DNA of 58,274 nucleotides from Andeanibacterium sp036384795 (GCA_036384795.1 DASVLP010000018.1:1-58274), one strand, 5' to 3'. Shown: positions 42,406 through 51,253, numbered from the stretch's first letter. The notes: generated by a model from the sequence alone, not told the origin. A program made the numbers and translations.

Positions 42406-44376
42406 ATGACTCTCGATCCGTCCCGCCTCGCACCGATGGCGAACGCCATCCGCGCGCTCTCGATGGACGCGGTCCAGGCGGCGAACAGCGGCCATCCGGG
42501 CATGCCGATGGGCATGGCCGACGTCGCCAGCGTGCTATGGTCGAAGTACCTCAAGTTCGACCCCGCCGATCCGCAGTGGCCCGACCGCGACCGCTTCGTG
42601 CTGTCGGCCGGGCACGGCTCGATGCTGCTTTATTCACTGCTTTACCTGTCCGGCTACGCGCGGCCGACGATCGACGACATTCGCAATTTCCGCCAGCTCG
42701 GCAGCCCATGCGCCGGGCATCCGGAAAACACCCATCTCGAAGGCGTCGAGGCGACCACCGGTCCGCTCGGGCAGGGCCTCGCGATGGCGGTTGGCATGGG
42801 GATCGCCGAGCGGCACCTCAATGCCGTGTTCGGCGACGAGATCGTCGATCACCGCACCTGGGTGATCGCCGGCGACGGTTGCCTGATGGAAGGCATCAAC
42901 CACGAGGCGATCGGGCTCGCCGGGCACCTCAAGCTCGGCCGGATGATCGTATTGTGGGACAACAACTCGATCACCATCGACGGCGCGACGTCACTTTCGA
43001 CCAGCGAAGACATTCCGGCACGCTACGCCGCGGCGGGCTGGCACGTGACGAGCTGCGACGGGCACGATCCCGAGGATATCGCGCGCGCGATCGACGAAGC
43101 GCTGGCCGACGAGCGCCCGTCGCTGGTCGCTTGCAAGACGATCATCGGCAAAGGCGCGCCGACCAAGCAGGGCACCTCGGCCACCCACGGCTCGGCGCTC
43201 GGAGCCGAGGAAGTCGCCGCCGCGCGGCTGATGCTCGGTTGGGAATATCCCGCGTTCGAAGTGCCGGACGAAATTCTCGCCGATTGGCGTGCGACCGGCG
43301 AGCGCGGCAAGCAGGCTCACGGCGAATGGAAAGAGCGGCTTTCAAACCATTCGCAAAAAGACGAATTTCTCCGCCGCATGAACGGCGAACTTCCGTCCGG
43401 CAACGCTGCCGGCGAAGCGTTCAAGGCGATGCTGGCCGAGAACCAGAAAGTCGCCACCCGCAAGGCGTCGGAAATCGCGCTCGGCGTACTGACGCCATTG
43501 CTGCCGGAGATGATCGGCGGCTCGGCCGACTTGACCGGCTCGAACAACACCAAGACCGCCGCGACCGGGCCGCTCACGGCGGAAAACTACGCCGGCCGTT
43601 ACGTCTATTACGGCATCCGCGAGTTCGGCATGGCCGCGGCGATGAACGGGATGGCGCTGCACGGGGGCGTGATCCCCTACGGCGGCACGTTCCTGGTGTT
43701 CACCGACTATTGCCGCGCCGCGATCCGCCTCTCGGCGATCCAGGAAGCGCGGGTGGTCTATGTGATGACCCACGACAGCATCGGCCTGGGCGAAGATGGC
43801 CCGACCCACCAGCCGGTCGAGCACCTGCAGAGCCTGCGCGCGATGCCGGGGGTCAAGGTTTTCCGCCCGTGCGACATCATCGAGACCGCGGAGGCGTGGA
43901 ATCTGGCCCTGCAGCAGGAGGGTCCGTCGATCCTCGCGCTCAGCCGCCAGAACCTGCCGCAGCTTCGGCACGAAGGTGAGATGCTGAGCGCGAAAGGCGG
44001 TTATCGCCTCGCAGCGGCCGAAGCCGATCGCAAGGTGGTGCTGATCGCCACCGGCTCCGAAGTCGAGCTGGCGATGAACGTGCGCGCCGCGCTGGAGGAA
44101 CAGGGCGTGGGCGCGGACGTCGTGTCGATGGCCTGCACCGAGCTGTTCGACGAGCAGGATAAGGCCTACCGCGCCGACATCCTGCCTGCCGACGCACTCA
44201 AGGTCTCGATCGAGGCAGGCACCACGTTCGGCTGGGAACGTTACACCGGCACCGACGGCGTGAACATCGGCCTCGACCGATTCGGCGCCTCGGCACCGGC
44301 CGAAGTGCTGTTCCCCCATTTCGGCTTCAGCGTCGACGCGATCGTGCCGAAAATCGTTGAAAAACTGAAGGCTTAG
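42406..44376 (+). CDS. tkt: Transketolase
   Basis: Transketolase moves two-carbon ketol units between sugar phosphates in the pentose phosphate pathway. The 656-residue protein has AIRALSMDAVQAANSGHPGMPMG (in two parts), the TPP motif GDGCLMEGINHEAIGLAGHL...WDNN, VACKTIIGKGAPTKQGT and the pyrimidine domain with GSADLTGSNNT, YYGIREFGMAAAMNGMALHGG and THDSIGLGEDGPTHQPVEHL. AGGAG lies nine bases before the ATG. It leads the tkt-gap-pgk-(TA)-fba cluster. Confidence 0.97.
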   Translation: MTLDPSRLAPMANAIRALSMDAVQAANSGHPGMPMGMADVASVLWSKYLKFDPADPQWPDRDRFVLSAGHGSMLLYSLLYLSGYARPTIDDIRNFRQLGSPCAGHPENTHLEGVEATTGPLGQGLAMAVGMGIAERHLNAVFGDEIVDHRTWVIAGDGCLMEGINHEAIGLAGHLKLGRMIVLWDNNSITIDGATSLSTSEDIPARYAAAGWHVTSCDGHDPEDIARAIDEALADERPSLVACKTIIGKGAPTKQGTSATHGSALGAEEVAAARLMLGWEYPAFEVPDEILADWRATGERGKQAHGEWKERLSNHSQKDEFLRRMNGELPSGNAAGEAFKAMLAENQKVATRKASEIALGVLTPLLPEMIGGSADLTGSNNTKTAATGPLTAENYAGRYVYYGIREFGMAAAMNGMALHGGVIPYGGTFLVFTDYCRAAIRLSAIQEARVVYVMTHDSIGLGEDGPTHQPVEHLQSLRAMPGVKVFRPCDIIETAEAWNLALQQEGPSILALSRQNLPQLRHEGEMLSAKGGYRLAAAEADRKVVLIATGSEVELAMNVRAALEEQGVGADVVSMACTELFDEQDKAYRADILPADALKVSIEAGTTFGWERYTGTDGVNIGLDRFGASAPAEVLFPHFGFSVDAIVPKIVEKLKA

Positions 44377-44390
44377 CAGGAGAATCTCGC

Positions 44391-45398
44391 ATGGCGACCA
44401 GGGTTGCGATCAACGGCTTCGGGCGCATCGGGCGGCTTGTCGCCCGCGCGATCTTCGAACGCGAGGATGACGATTTCGAGCTGGTCTCGATCAATGACTT
44501 GGGCGACGCGAAAGCCAACGCGCTGCTGTTCGGCCACGATTCGGTCCACGGCCGCTTCAAGGGCAAAGTCGAGGCGGCGGACGGCGCGATCCTGGTCGAC
44601 GGCCAGCGCCTGATCGTCACCGCCGAGCGCGACCCGGCCAAACTGCCGCACGGCGACAACGGGATCGACGTGGTGCTCGAATGCACCGGTTTCTTCGCCT
44701 CGAAGGACAAGGCGAGCGCGCACCTGGCGGCGGGCGCCAAGCGGGTGCTGATCTCGGCTCCGGCCGACGGGGTCGACAAGACGATCGTCTACGGCGTGAA
44801 CCACCAGTCGCTGACCGCCGATGACGTCGTGGTTTCGAACGCCAGCTGCACCACCAACTGCCTCGCGCCGGTCGCCAAGGTGCTGCACGACGCGATCGGC
44901 ATCGAGCGCGGGTTCATGACCACGGTCCACAGCTACACCAACGATCAGAACATTCTCGACCAGCTGCACAAGGACATGCGCCGCGCGCGCGCCGGGGCGC
45001 TCAACATGATCCCGACGACTACCGGCGCCGCGCGCGCGGTGGGCCTGGTGCTGCCCGAATTGAAGGGCAAGCTCGACGGCAGCTCGGTGCGCGTGCCGAC
45101 GCCCAACGTCAGCCTGATCGACCTGGTGTTCACGCCGAGCCGCGACACCACGAAGGAAGAGATCAACGCCGCGCTCAAGGCCGCAGCCGAGGGTGCGATG
45201 AAGGGCGTGCTGGATTACACCGACCAGCCGCTGGTCAGCACCGACTTCAACCACCAGCCGGCCAGCTCGACCGTCGACAGCCTTGAGACGGCGGTGCTCG
45301 AAGGCAAGCTCGCCCGCGTGGTCAGCTGGTACGACAACGAGTGGGGCTTCTCGAACCGGATGATCGACACCGCCAAGGTGATCGCGGGGTTGTTGTGA
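44391..45398 (+). CDS. gap: Glyceraldehyde-3-phosphate dehydrogenase
   Basis: Gap oxidises glyceraldehyde-3-phosphate to 1,3-bisphosphoglycerate. The 335-residue protein has VAINGFGRIGRLVARAIFE, the catalytic C153 in NASCTTNCLAPV, HSYTNDQNILDQLHKDMRRA, and the ending WYDNEWGFSNRMIDTAKV. The longer spacing around the coenzyme loop (IDVVLECTGFFASKDKASAHL-like, in two parts) is typical of alphaproteobacterial Gap. It starts 14 bases after tkt. A palindromic repeat separates it from pgk. Confidence 0.97.
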   Translation: MATRVAINGFGRIGRLVARAIFEREDDDFELVSINDLGDAKANALLFGHDSVHGRFKGKVEAADGAILVDGQRLIVTAERDPAKLPHGDNGIDVVLECTGFFASKDKASAHLAAGAKRVLISAPADGVDKTIVYGVNHQSLTADDVVVSNASCTTNCLAPVAKVLHDAIGIERGFMTTVHSYTNDQNILDQLHKDMRRARAGALNMIPTTTGAARAVGLVLPELKGKLDGSSVRVPTPNVSLIDLVFTPSRDTTKEEINAALKAAAEGAMKGVLDYTDQPLVSTDFNHQPASSTVDSLETAVLEGKLARVVSWYDNEWGFSNRMIDTAKVIAGLL

Positions 45399-45402
45399 AC
45401 AA

Positions 45403-45520
45403 GATCCTCCCCATCCGGGGGAGGGGGACCATGCGCAGCATGGTGGAGGGGGCATTTCGCAGTGCAGCCCCCTTCGTCAGTCGCTGACGCGACTGCCACC
45501 GCCGCCGATGGGGGAGGATC
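45403..45520. repeat. Composite palindromic repeat between gap and pgk
   Basis: GATCCTCCCCATC (45403-45415) is complementary, with one extra base, to GATGGGGGAGGATC (45507-45520), making an outer stem of about 13 bp. Inner hairpins include ACCATGCGCAGCATGGT and GTCAGTCGCTGAC. The element starts four bases after the gap stop and ends 11 bases before the pgk start. Confidence 0.8.
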
Positions 45521-45531
45521 GGAGAAAGACC

Positions 45532-46731
45532 ATGTCCACCTTCAAAACCCTCGACGACATCGGCGATATCCAGGGCAAGGTTGCGCTGGTGCGGGTCGAC
45601 TTCAACGTGCCGATGGACGGCGGGCGGGTGACCGACACCACCCGCATCCAGGCGTCGGCGCCGACGATCCTCGAACTTTCCGGCAAAGGCGCGAAAGTGC
45701 TGCTGCTGTCCCATTTCGGGCGCCCCAAAGGGCAGCGCAGCTCGACGCTGTCGCTGTCCATGGTGCTCGACGCGGTGAACGAGGTGCTTGGCGAGGAAGT
45801 GATGTTCGTCCCCGAAGTCGCCGGCCCAGTGGTCGAGCAGGCGGTGGCGATCCTCGGCTGTGGCGACATCGGCCTGCTCGAGAACACCCGCTTCTGGCCG
45901 GGCGAGGAAGCGAACGACCCCGAATTCGCCAAGGCGATCGCGGCCAATGGCGATCTCTACGTGGACGACGCATTCTCCGCCGCGCACCGCGCACACGCCT
46001 CGACCGAAGGGATCACCCACTTCCTGCCGTCCTACGCCGGCCGCGCGATGCAGGCCGAGCTTGAAGCGCTCGACAAGGCGCTGGGCAACCCCGAGCGCCC
46101 GGTGGCGGCGGTGGTCGGCGGGGCCAAGGTTTCGAGCAAGCTCGACGTGCTCACGCACCTCGTCGGCCAGGTCGAGCACCTGATCATCGGCGGCGGGATG
46201 GCCAACACCTTCCTTGCCGCGAAAGGTGTCGATGTCGGCAAGTCGCTATGCGAGCACGACCTGACGCCCAAGGCGAACGAAATCCTCGCCGCCGCCGACG
46301 CGACCGGCTGCACGGTGCATTTGCCTTATGACGTCGTGGTGGCGACGCAATTCGCCGCCAACCCGCCGTCGTTGCGCACCTGCAACGTCCACGAAGTCGC
46401 CGCCGACGAGATGATCCTCGACGTCGGGCCGCAAGCCACCGAAGCGCTTGCCGACGTGCTCAAGACCTGCCGCACTCTCGTGTGGAACGGCCCGCTGGGC
46501 GCGTTCGAGACCCCGCCGTTCGATGCCGCGACGGTGGCGCTCGCGAAAACCGCCGCTGCGCTCACCCGTGAGGGTTCGCTGATCTCCGTCGCCGGCGGCG
46601 GCGACACCGTCGCGGCGTTGAACCATGCCGGCGCTGGGGGCGATTTCAGCTATGTCTCAACCGCCGGCGGCGCGTTCCTCGAATGGATGGAAGGCCGCGA
46701 GCTGCCGGGGGTGGCGGCCTTGACGAAATAA
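45532..46731 (+). CDS. pgk: Phosphoglycerate kinase
   Basis: Pgk transfers phosphate from 1,3-bisphosphoglycerate to ADP. The 399-residue protein has VALVRVDFNVPMDGGRVTDTTRI, LLLSHFGRPKG, NTRFWPGEEANDPEFA, VDDAFSAAHRAHAST, the hinge/ATP region AAVVGGAKVSSKLDVL, IGGGMANTFLAAKG, and the C-terminal GGGDTVAAL...FSYVSTAGGAFLEWMEG. GGAGAAAG precedes the ATG. The product is full length. Confidence 0.97.
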   Translation: MSTFKTLDDIGDIQGKVALVRVDFNVPMDGGRVTDTTRIQASAPTILELSGKGAKVLLLSHFGRPKGQRSSTLSLSMVLDAVNEVLGEEVMFVPEVAGPVVEQAVAILGCGDIGLLENTRFWPGEEANDPEFAKAIAANGDLYVDDAFSAAHRAHASTEGITHFLPSYAGRAMQAELEALDKALGNPERPVAAVVGGAKVSSKLDVLTHLVGQVEHLIIGGGMANTFLAAKGVDVGKSLCEHDLTPKANEILAAADATGCTVHLPYDVVVATQFAANPPSLRTCNVHEVAADEMILDVGPQATEALADVLKTCRTLVWNGPLGAFETPPFDAATVALAKTAAALTREGSLISVAGGGDTVAALNHAGAGGDFSYVSTAGGAFLEWMEGRELPGVAALTK

Positions 46732-46744
46732 GCGCTGCGTCTTA

Positions 46745-46762
46745 CGTTTAACATGTTAAACG
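46745..46762. promoter_or_regulatory. 18-bp perfect palindrome, probable TA operator
   Basis: CGTTTAACATGTTAAACG is a perfect AT-rich palindrome centred on CATG and lies six bases before the antitoxin ATG. This is the expected site for a ribbon-helix-helix antitoxin autorepressor. It also overlaps the only room for a -10 element or ribosome binding site. Confidence 0.65.
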
Positions 46763-46768
46763 GCTCAA

Positions 46769-47005
46769 ATGCTGGGCGTCAGACTCGACAAAGAAACCGA
46801 GCGCGATCTCGATGCGCTCGCTCGGCGGACTCGGCGGCCAAAAAGCCAGATCGCGCGAGAGGCTATCCGGGCCTATGTGTCGAAACACGATCGGACTGCC
46901 CAGGCGCGCGCGGAATGGGCGGAAATCTCCCGGCACGAGCGCGGCAATCGCGATATCGACGACATTCTCGATTTCGCGGCGCGGGACATGGATCGCCAAC
47001 TTTGA
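46769..47005 (+). CDS. Ribbon-helix-helix antitoxin
   Basis: The 78-residue protein begins MLGVRLDKETERDLDALARRT, with RPKSQIAREAIRAYVSKHD completing a ribbon-helix-helix DNA-binding fold. The acidic C-terminal tail ends IDDILDFAARDMDRQL. It precedes a MazF-like toxin and overlaps it as TTGA. A perfect palindrome lies directly upstream and no ribosome binding site is visible. It sits between pgk and fba on the same strand. Confidence 0.85.
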   Translation: MLGVRLDKETERDLDALARRTRRPKSQIAREAIRAYVSKHDRTAQARAEWAEISRHERGNRDIDDILDFAARDMDRQL

Positions 47006-47325
47006 AGCGGGGCTCGGTGGTGATCGCGGCCGAACGGGGCAGCTTTGCCGGCAAGCCCTGCCCGTGGCTGGTCGTGCAGAATTCCGACTTGCTGGACGAT
47101 CCCGTGTCGATCACGGTTTGCGCGATTTCGTCGGATGCGGTGGAGGCTTCGTTTCGCGTCGCGGTGGCGCCGACGCCGGCCAACGGCTTGGACCGCCCAT
47201 CGCTGGTGCTGATCGACAAGATCACGACTTTGCGCAGGGAATCGATCGACCAAGTTGCCGGAGAGATCGATACGGCGATCATGCGCCGGGTGGATGCAGA
47301 AATCCGTTTCTGGCTCGATCTTTGA
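47002..47325 (+). CDS. PemK/MazF-family toxin (TTG start)
   Basis: The 107-residue protein has the MazF-like N-terminal strands KRGSVVIAAERGSFAGKPCPWLVVQNSDLL, where MazF enzymes have RG-VV...KPRPALVVQ. It ends with LVLIDKITTLRRESIDQVAGEIDT. MazF enzymes are sequence-specific mRNA endoribonucleases; activity here is inferred. The only start that fits is TTG at 47002, overlapping the antitoxin stop. This probably keeps toxin synthesis low and coupled. It ends 15 bases before fba. Confidence 0.82.
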   Translation: MKRGSVVIAAERGSFAGKPCPWLVVQNSDLLDDPVSITVCAISSDAVEASFRVAVAPTPANGLDRPSLVLIDKITTLRRESIDQVAGEIDTAIMRRVDAEIRFWLDL

Positions 47326-47340
47326 TTCTGGGAGAACGAA

Positions 47341-48228
47341 ATGACGCATGATGAAATGATGCAGCGCATGGCCACCGGCAAAGGCTTCATCGCCGCGCTC
47401 GACCAGTCGGGCGGCTCGACCCCCAAGGCACTCAAAGGCTATGGCATTGCCGAAGGCTCCTGGTCGAACGATGACGAGATGTTCGGCCTGATCCACCGGA
47501 TGCGCGTGCGGATCATCACTTCGCCCGCGTTCACCGGCGAGAAGGTGCTCGCCGCGATCCTGTTCGAGAAGACGATGGACGGGACGGCCGACGGTAGGCC
47601 GGTGCCAACGGTGCTCGCCGAGCGCGGGGTGGTGCCGTTCATCAAGATCGACAAGGGCCTCGAGGAAGAGGCGGATGGCGTCCAGCTGATGAAGCCGATG
47701 CCCGGGCTCGACGCGCTGCTGGCGCGCGCGAAGGGGCTGGGCGTGTTCGGCACCAAGGAACGTTCGGTAATCAACGCCGCGAATGCTCAGGGCATCGCCG
47801 CGATCGTCGACCAGCAGTTCGAAGTCGGCAAGCAGGTGCTCGCGGCGGGGATGATGCCGATCCTCGAGCCCGAATATTCGATCAAGGCGGCCGATCGTCG
47901 GCAAGGCGAGGATATCCTCAAGGCCGAGATCCTGCGCAATCTCGATGCGCTGCCCGAGGGGCAGCAGGTTATGCTCAAGCTCTCGCTGCCGGTGGTGCCC
48001 GATGCGTTCGGCGAGCTCGTCCGGCACCCCAAGGTGCTGCGGGTGGTCGCGCTCTCGGGAGGGTATAACCGGCCGGAGGCGTGCGCCGAACTCGCGAAGA
48101 ACCGCGGCGTGATCGCCAGCTTCAGCCGCGCGCTGCTCGAAGACTTGCGTGCGGACATGACCGATGCGGATTTCGACCGCGCGCTGGCGGCGGCGATCGA
48201 CGAGATCTATCGCGCCTCGATTACCTGA
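47341..48228 (+). CDS. fba: Fructose-bisphosphate aldolase, class I (short bacterial type)
   Basis: This enzyme cleaves fructose-1,6-bisphosphate via a Schiff-base lysine, without metal. The 295-residue protein begins MTHDEMMQRMATGKGFIAAL with DQSGGSTPKALKGYGI, followed by EKTMDGTADGRPVPTVLAERGVVPFIKIDKGLEE (in parts), GTKERSVIN, LEPEYSI, LKLSLPVVPDAF and LSGGYNRPEACAELAKN. It completes the tkt-gap-pgk-fba cluster after the TA module. It starts 15 bases after the MazF-like gene. Confidence 0.94.
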   Translation: MTHDEMMQRMATGKGFIAALDQSGGSTPKALKGYGIAEGSWSNDDEMFGLIHRMRVRIITSPAFTGEKVLAAILFEKTMDGTADGRPVPTVLAERGVVPFIKIDKGLEEEADGVQLMKPMPGLDALLARAKGLGVFGTKERSVINAANAQGIAAIVDQQFEVGKQVLAAGMMPILEPEYSIKAADRRQGEDILKAEILRNLDALPEGQQVMLKLSLPVVPDAFGELVRHPKVLRVVALSGGYNRPEACAELAKNRGVIASFSRALLEDLRADMTDADFDRALAAAIDEIYRASIT

Positions 48229-48250
48229 CAGCGGGCGGCGACGGGCGCAG

Positions 48251-48646
48251 CTATCGGCCGCCGGCGAAAGCAAAGCGGTATTCACCGGGAGGAATCGCCG
48301 AGCCTTTGCGTTTCTGCGGCTCGACGCCGACCAGGGTGATCGTCGTGCCATGCACGGTGTGCGGCTGGCCCAGCGTCAGGGACGCATCCTCGCGCCAGCC
48401 CGCGCCCTCGATGCGTGTCCGAAGAACGACGCGGCCGGCCCAGACGCATTGCACGGCCGGCGGACAGCGGCTGTCTTCCGCGACCTGCCGCGGGGTCACC
48501 TGCAGCCGTCCGACACGCACCGGTCGATCGAGGGGGACGGGGGCGCCGTCGGCAGCCGGCTGGGCCGCCAGCGTCGCGCAGCCCTCCAGCGCCAGTGCCG
48601 CGAACGGCGCAATGACGCGGTATATCCGATAACCCCTAGCTCTCAT
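48251..48646 (-). CDS. Putative lipoprotein of unknown function
   Basis: The 131-residue product has a lipoprotein signal ending ALALEGC, with the lipid-bearing Cys at about residue 23. The mature part contains EDSRCPPAVQCVWAGRVVLRT, a motif found in many small bacterial envelope proteins of unknown function. The two cysteines probably form a disulfide. It ends 23 bases from the convergent fba stop. ATG at 48646 is chosen for its distance to the lipobox. Confidence 0.75.
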   Translation of the reverse strand: MRARGYRIYRVIAPFAALALEGCATLAAQPAADGAPVPLDRPVRVGRLQVTPRQVAEDSRCPPAVQCVWAGRVVLRTRIEGAGWREDASLTLGQPHTVHGTTITLVGVEPQKRKGSAIPPGEYRFAFAGGR

Positions 48647-48669
48647 CGACGAACCATCCCCCGCGGAAA

Positions 48670-49428
48670 TCAACGCACCGCCTGCCGCACCATCGCGCGC
48701 AAGGTCTGCGCATCATGCACGGCGTGCGCCTCCGCATCATTGTTGAAATAAGCCCAGACCGCGCGGCCTTCGCGGGTTTGGCCCGCGATCCAGTCGGCCC
48801 ATTCGATGAGACCCTTGTCCGAGTAGCGCCCCCAGTATTTCCCTTCGCCGCCGTGGAAGCGCAAGTACGCGATCGGCCCGACCGCCACGCGCGGGCTTTT
48901 CGAGCCCGGCATATCGTGTGCCACAAAGCTCGCGCCATGGCGCTCGAGCACGGCGAAAGTCTGGTCCTTGTACCAGCTCGGATCGCGGAATTCGAATACG
49001 CTGACGACGTTGCGCGGAAGGACCCGCAGAAAGCTCTCGAGCCGCTCGAGGTTCAGCTTGAAGCGCGGCGGGAGCTGGTAAAGCACCGGCCCGAGCGTCG
49101 GTCCGAGGTGCCGAATGCGCTCCATGATCCAGGGCACCGTCTCTTCGCCGTCCTTCAGCTTCTTCGCCTGGGTGACGTAGCGCTGCGCCTTCACCGCATA
49201 GCGGAAGCCCTTGGGCGCCTGCTTGCGCCAGGCGTCGAAAGTTTCCGCCTTGGGCAGGCGGTAGAAGCTGTTGTTGATCTCCACCGTGTCGAACTCTTGC
49301 GCATAGAACTCGAACCAGCGCTTGACGGCAAGGTCCTGCGGATAGAACAGCCCGCGCCAGTGCTGATAGACCCAGCCGGAGCAGCCGATCCGTACCGGCG
49401 CATTGGGAGCGGAAGCGTGAGTGACCAT
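48670..49428 (-). CDS. DUF72 family protein
   Basis: The 252-residue protein is a TIM-barrel-like DUF72 member, with RIGCSGWVYQHWRGLFYP, FDTVEINNSFYRLPKAETFDAW, FRYAVKAQRYVTQAKKL, LYQLPPRFKLNLERL, SVFEFRDPSWY, YLRFHGGEGKYWGRYSD and VWAYFNNDAEAHAVHDA. The enzymatic role of the family is unknown. The ATG at 49428 lies inside the divergent thiE gene, so the two 5' ends overlap by 12 bases. Confidence 0.88.
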   Translation of the reverse strand: MVTHASAPNAPVRIGCSGWVYQHWRGLFYPQDLAVKRWFEFYAQEFDTVEINNSFYRLPKAETFDAWRKQAPKGFRYAVKAQRYVTQAKKLKDGEETVPWIMERIRHLGPTLGPVLYQLPPRFKLNLERLESFLRVLPRNVVSVFEFRDPSWYKDQTFAVLERHGASFVAHDMPGSKSPRVAVGPIAYLRFHGGEGKYWGRYSDKGLIEWADWIAGQTREGRAVWAYFNNDAEAHAVHDAQTLRAMVRQAVR

Positions 49429-50061
49429 GACCGGCCAACGAACGGACACCCGCGTTCGTCCCAGCTCTACCTGATCTCGCCGCTGGATGTCGGCGGCGAG
49501 TTCCCGCGACGGCTCGAATGCGCGCTCGACGCAGGGCCGGTCGCCGCGTTCCAGTTCCGGGTGAAAAACCTCAACGAGCATGACGCGGCGCGGTTCGCCG
49601 AGCCATTGCGCGACATCTGCCGCGCGCGCGATGTCGCCTTCATCGTCAACGACAGCGTCTCGCTCGCCAGGCGGGTAGGGGCCGACGGGGTGCATCTCGG
49701 CCAGGACGACGGCAGCGTGCGCGAGGCGCGCGAGACGTTGGGGCGCCAGGCGCAGATCGGCGTCACCTGCCACGGCAGCCGACACCTGGCGATGGAAGCC
49801 GGCGAGGCGGGGGCGGACTACGTCGCGTTCGGCGCGTTCTTCCCGAGCGAGACCAAGGACAGCGGCCACCGCGCTGAACCGGAAATCCTCGAATGGTGGC
49901 AGGGGCTGTTCGAGCTGCCGTGCGTCGCGATCGGCGGGATCACCCCCGACAACTGCGCCCCGCTGGTCGCGGCAGGGGCGGACTTCCTCGCGGTGTGCGG
50001 GGCGGTATGGAGCGGCGATGAAGCGGCGGCGGTGAAAGCGTTCGCCGGCAAGCTCGCCTAG
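49417..50061 (+). CDS. thiE: Thiamine phosphate synthase
   Basis: ThiE joins the pyrimidine and thiazole halves of thiamine. The 214-residue protein has YLISPLDVGGEFPRRL, FQFRVKN, DVAFIVNDSVSLARRVGADG, VHLGQDDGSVREAR, IGVTCHGSRHLAMEAGEAGA, DYVAFGAFFPSETKDSG and CVAIGGITPDNCAPLVAAGADFLAV. The only fitting start is GTG at 49417 with GGGAG and GGA upstream. It is divergent from and overlaps the DUF72 gene by 12 bases. No other thi gene is near. Confidence 0.88.
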   Translation: MSDHDRPTNGHPRSSQLYLISPLDVGGEFPRRLECALDAGPVAAFQFRVKNLNEHDAARFAEPLRDICRARDVAFIVNDSVSLARRVGADGVHLGQDDGSVREARETLGRQAQIGVTCHGSRHLAMEAGEAGADYVAFGAFFPSETKDSGHRAEPEILEWWQGLFELPCVAIGGITPDNCAPLVAAGADFLAVCGAVWSGDEAAAVKAFAGKLA

Positions 50062-50065
50062 CGGC

Positions 50066-50551
50066 TCACGAGCTTGCGGTCGACGCCGCTCCGCAAGCGA
50101 GTGCGAGGCGATCCTCTGCGTCTTCGCTGGTTCGCGCCTGCTCTTTCTTGGCATTCTTGCAGTTTCCTGCCGGCCGCGCGGTCAGGCTGCCAGCCTCGCC
50201 CAGCTTGATGCAGCGCAAGCCGGTGTCCTTGCCGCCGGCATCGAGCTTGCGCAGGAAATGCTCGCTCTGGACAATGTAGTGCTCGCCGTCGCGCGGGCCA
50301 CTGGTCATCCGCACGTCTTTGCCGGTACGCAGGTAAGTGCCGCGGCCATCGGGGACGAGGTAAGTCGAATCGTTGGTGATCGCGAAGTCGGCTTGAGGCG
50401 TTGCCACGCCGGGCGCGGCGCCGGCGTCGCCCGGCATCTCGCAAGCCCAGGCGCCACGCTCCAGCGTGCCGAGCTTGCCGCCCGACACCGCAAGCGCCGG
50501 CGCGGCGAACAGCGCCACCACGATCCCCAGAGCGATTAGGAATGATTTCAT
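50066..50551 (-). CDS. Exported protein of unknown function
   Basis: The 161-residue product has a signal peptide (MKSFLIALGIVVALFAAPAL, cleavage near ALA-VSG). The mature part has GKLGTLERGAWACEMPGDAG, ITNDSTYLVPDGRGTYLRTG, VRMTSGPRDGEHYIVQSEHF and three further cysteines, compatible with disulfides. I recognise no named domain. It is divergent from efp and ends four bases from the thiE stop. Confidence 0.75.
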   Translation of the reverse strand: MKSFLIALGIVVALFAAPALAVSGGKLGTLERGAWACEMPGDAGAAPGVATPQADFAITNDSTYLVPDGRGTYLRTGKDVRMTSGPRDGEHYIVQSEHFLRKLDAGGKDTGLRCIKLGEAGSLTARPAGNCKNAKKEQARTSEDAEDRLALACGAASTASS

Positions 50552-50689
50552 CGGGCCTCTTCTCGCTCTTCGTGGCTACCACGCCCCTGCCGCCCGCGCC
50601 AGCGTCTGCGAAGGGATTCCTTGCCGCCGGCCTTGCCGCGCGCTAGGGCGCCGGCGCGTATCCAACACAGCACTTTCGAAAGCCGAAGC

Positions 50690-51253
50690 ATGAAAATCAG
50701 CGGCGTGGACATTCGTCCCGGCAACATCCTCGAATACGAAGGCGGCATCTGGAAGGTCGCCAAGACCCAGCACACCCAGCCGGGCAAGGGCGGGGCGTTC
50801 ATGCAGGTCGAGATGAAGAACCTGATCGACGGCCGCAAGACCAACGTCCGCTTCCGCAGCGCCGACACGGTCGAGCGGGTGCGGCTCGACACCAAGGACT
50901 TCCAGTTCCTCTACGCCGACGGCGACCAGCTGGTGTTCATGGACCAGGACACCTACGACCAAATCCATCTCGACCGGGACTTGATCGGCGACGCCGCCGC
51001 ATTCCTCGACGACGGAATGGAAGTCACTCTCGAAATGTACGACGAGCGGCCGATTTCCGTTCAGCTTCCCGAACAAGTCGAGGCCGTAATCGTCGAAGCC
51101 GACGCCGTGGTGAAGGGGCAAACCGCCAGTTCCAGCTACAAGCCTGCGGTGCTTGAGAACGGGGTGCGCGTGATGGTGCCCCCGCACATCGAAAGCGGGA
51201 CGCGCATCGTCGTCGATGTCTATGCCCGCGAATATGTAAGGAAGGCCGATTGA
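50690..51253 (+). CDS. efp: Elongation factor P
   Basis: EF-P enters the ribosome E site and relieves stalling at polyproline stretches. The 187-residue protein has the KOW-like start MKISGVDIRPGNILEYEGGI and HTQPGKGGAFMQVEMKNLIDG. K33 lies in the PGKGGAF loop, at the position modified with beta-lysine in EpmA-type organisms. OB domains follow, with VMVPPHIESGTRIVVDVYAREYVRK at the end (in two parts). A following gene begins three bases past its stop. Confidence 0.96.
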   Translation: MKISGVDIRPGNILEYEGGIWKVAKTQHTQPGKGGAFMQVEMKNLIDGRKTNVRFRSADTVERVRLDTKDFQFLYADGDQLVFMDQDTYDQIHLDRDLIGDAAAFLDDGMEVTLEMYDERPISVQLPEQVEAVIVEADAVVKGQTASSSYKPAVLENGVRVMVPPHIESGTRIVVDVYAREYVRKAD

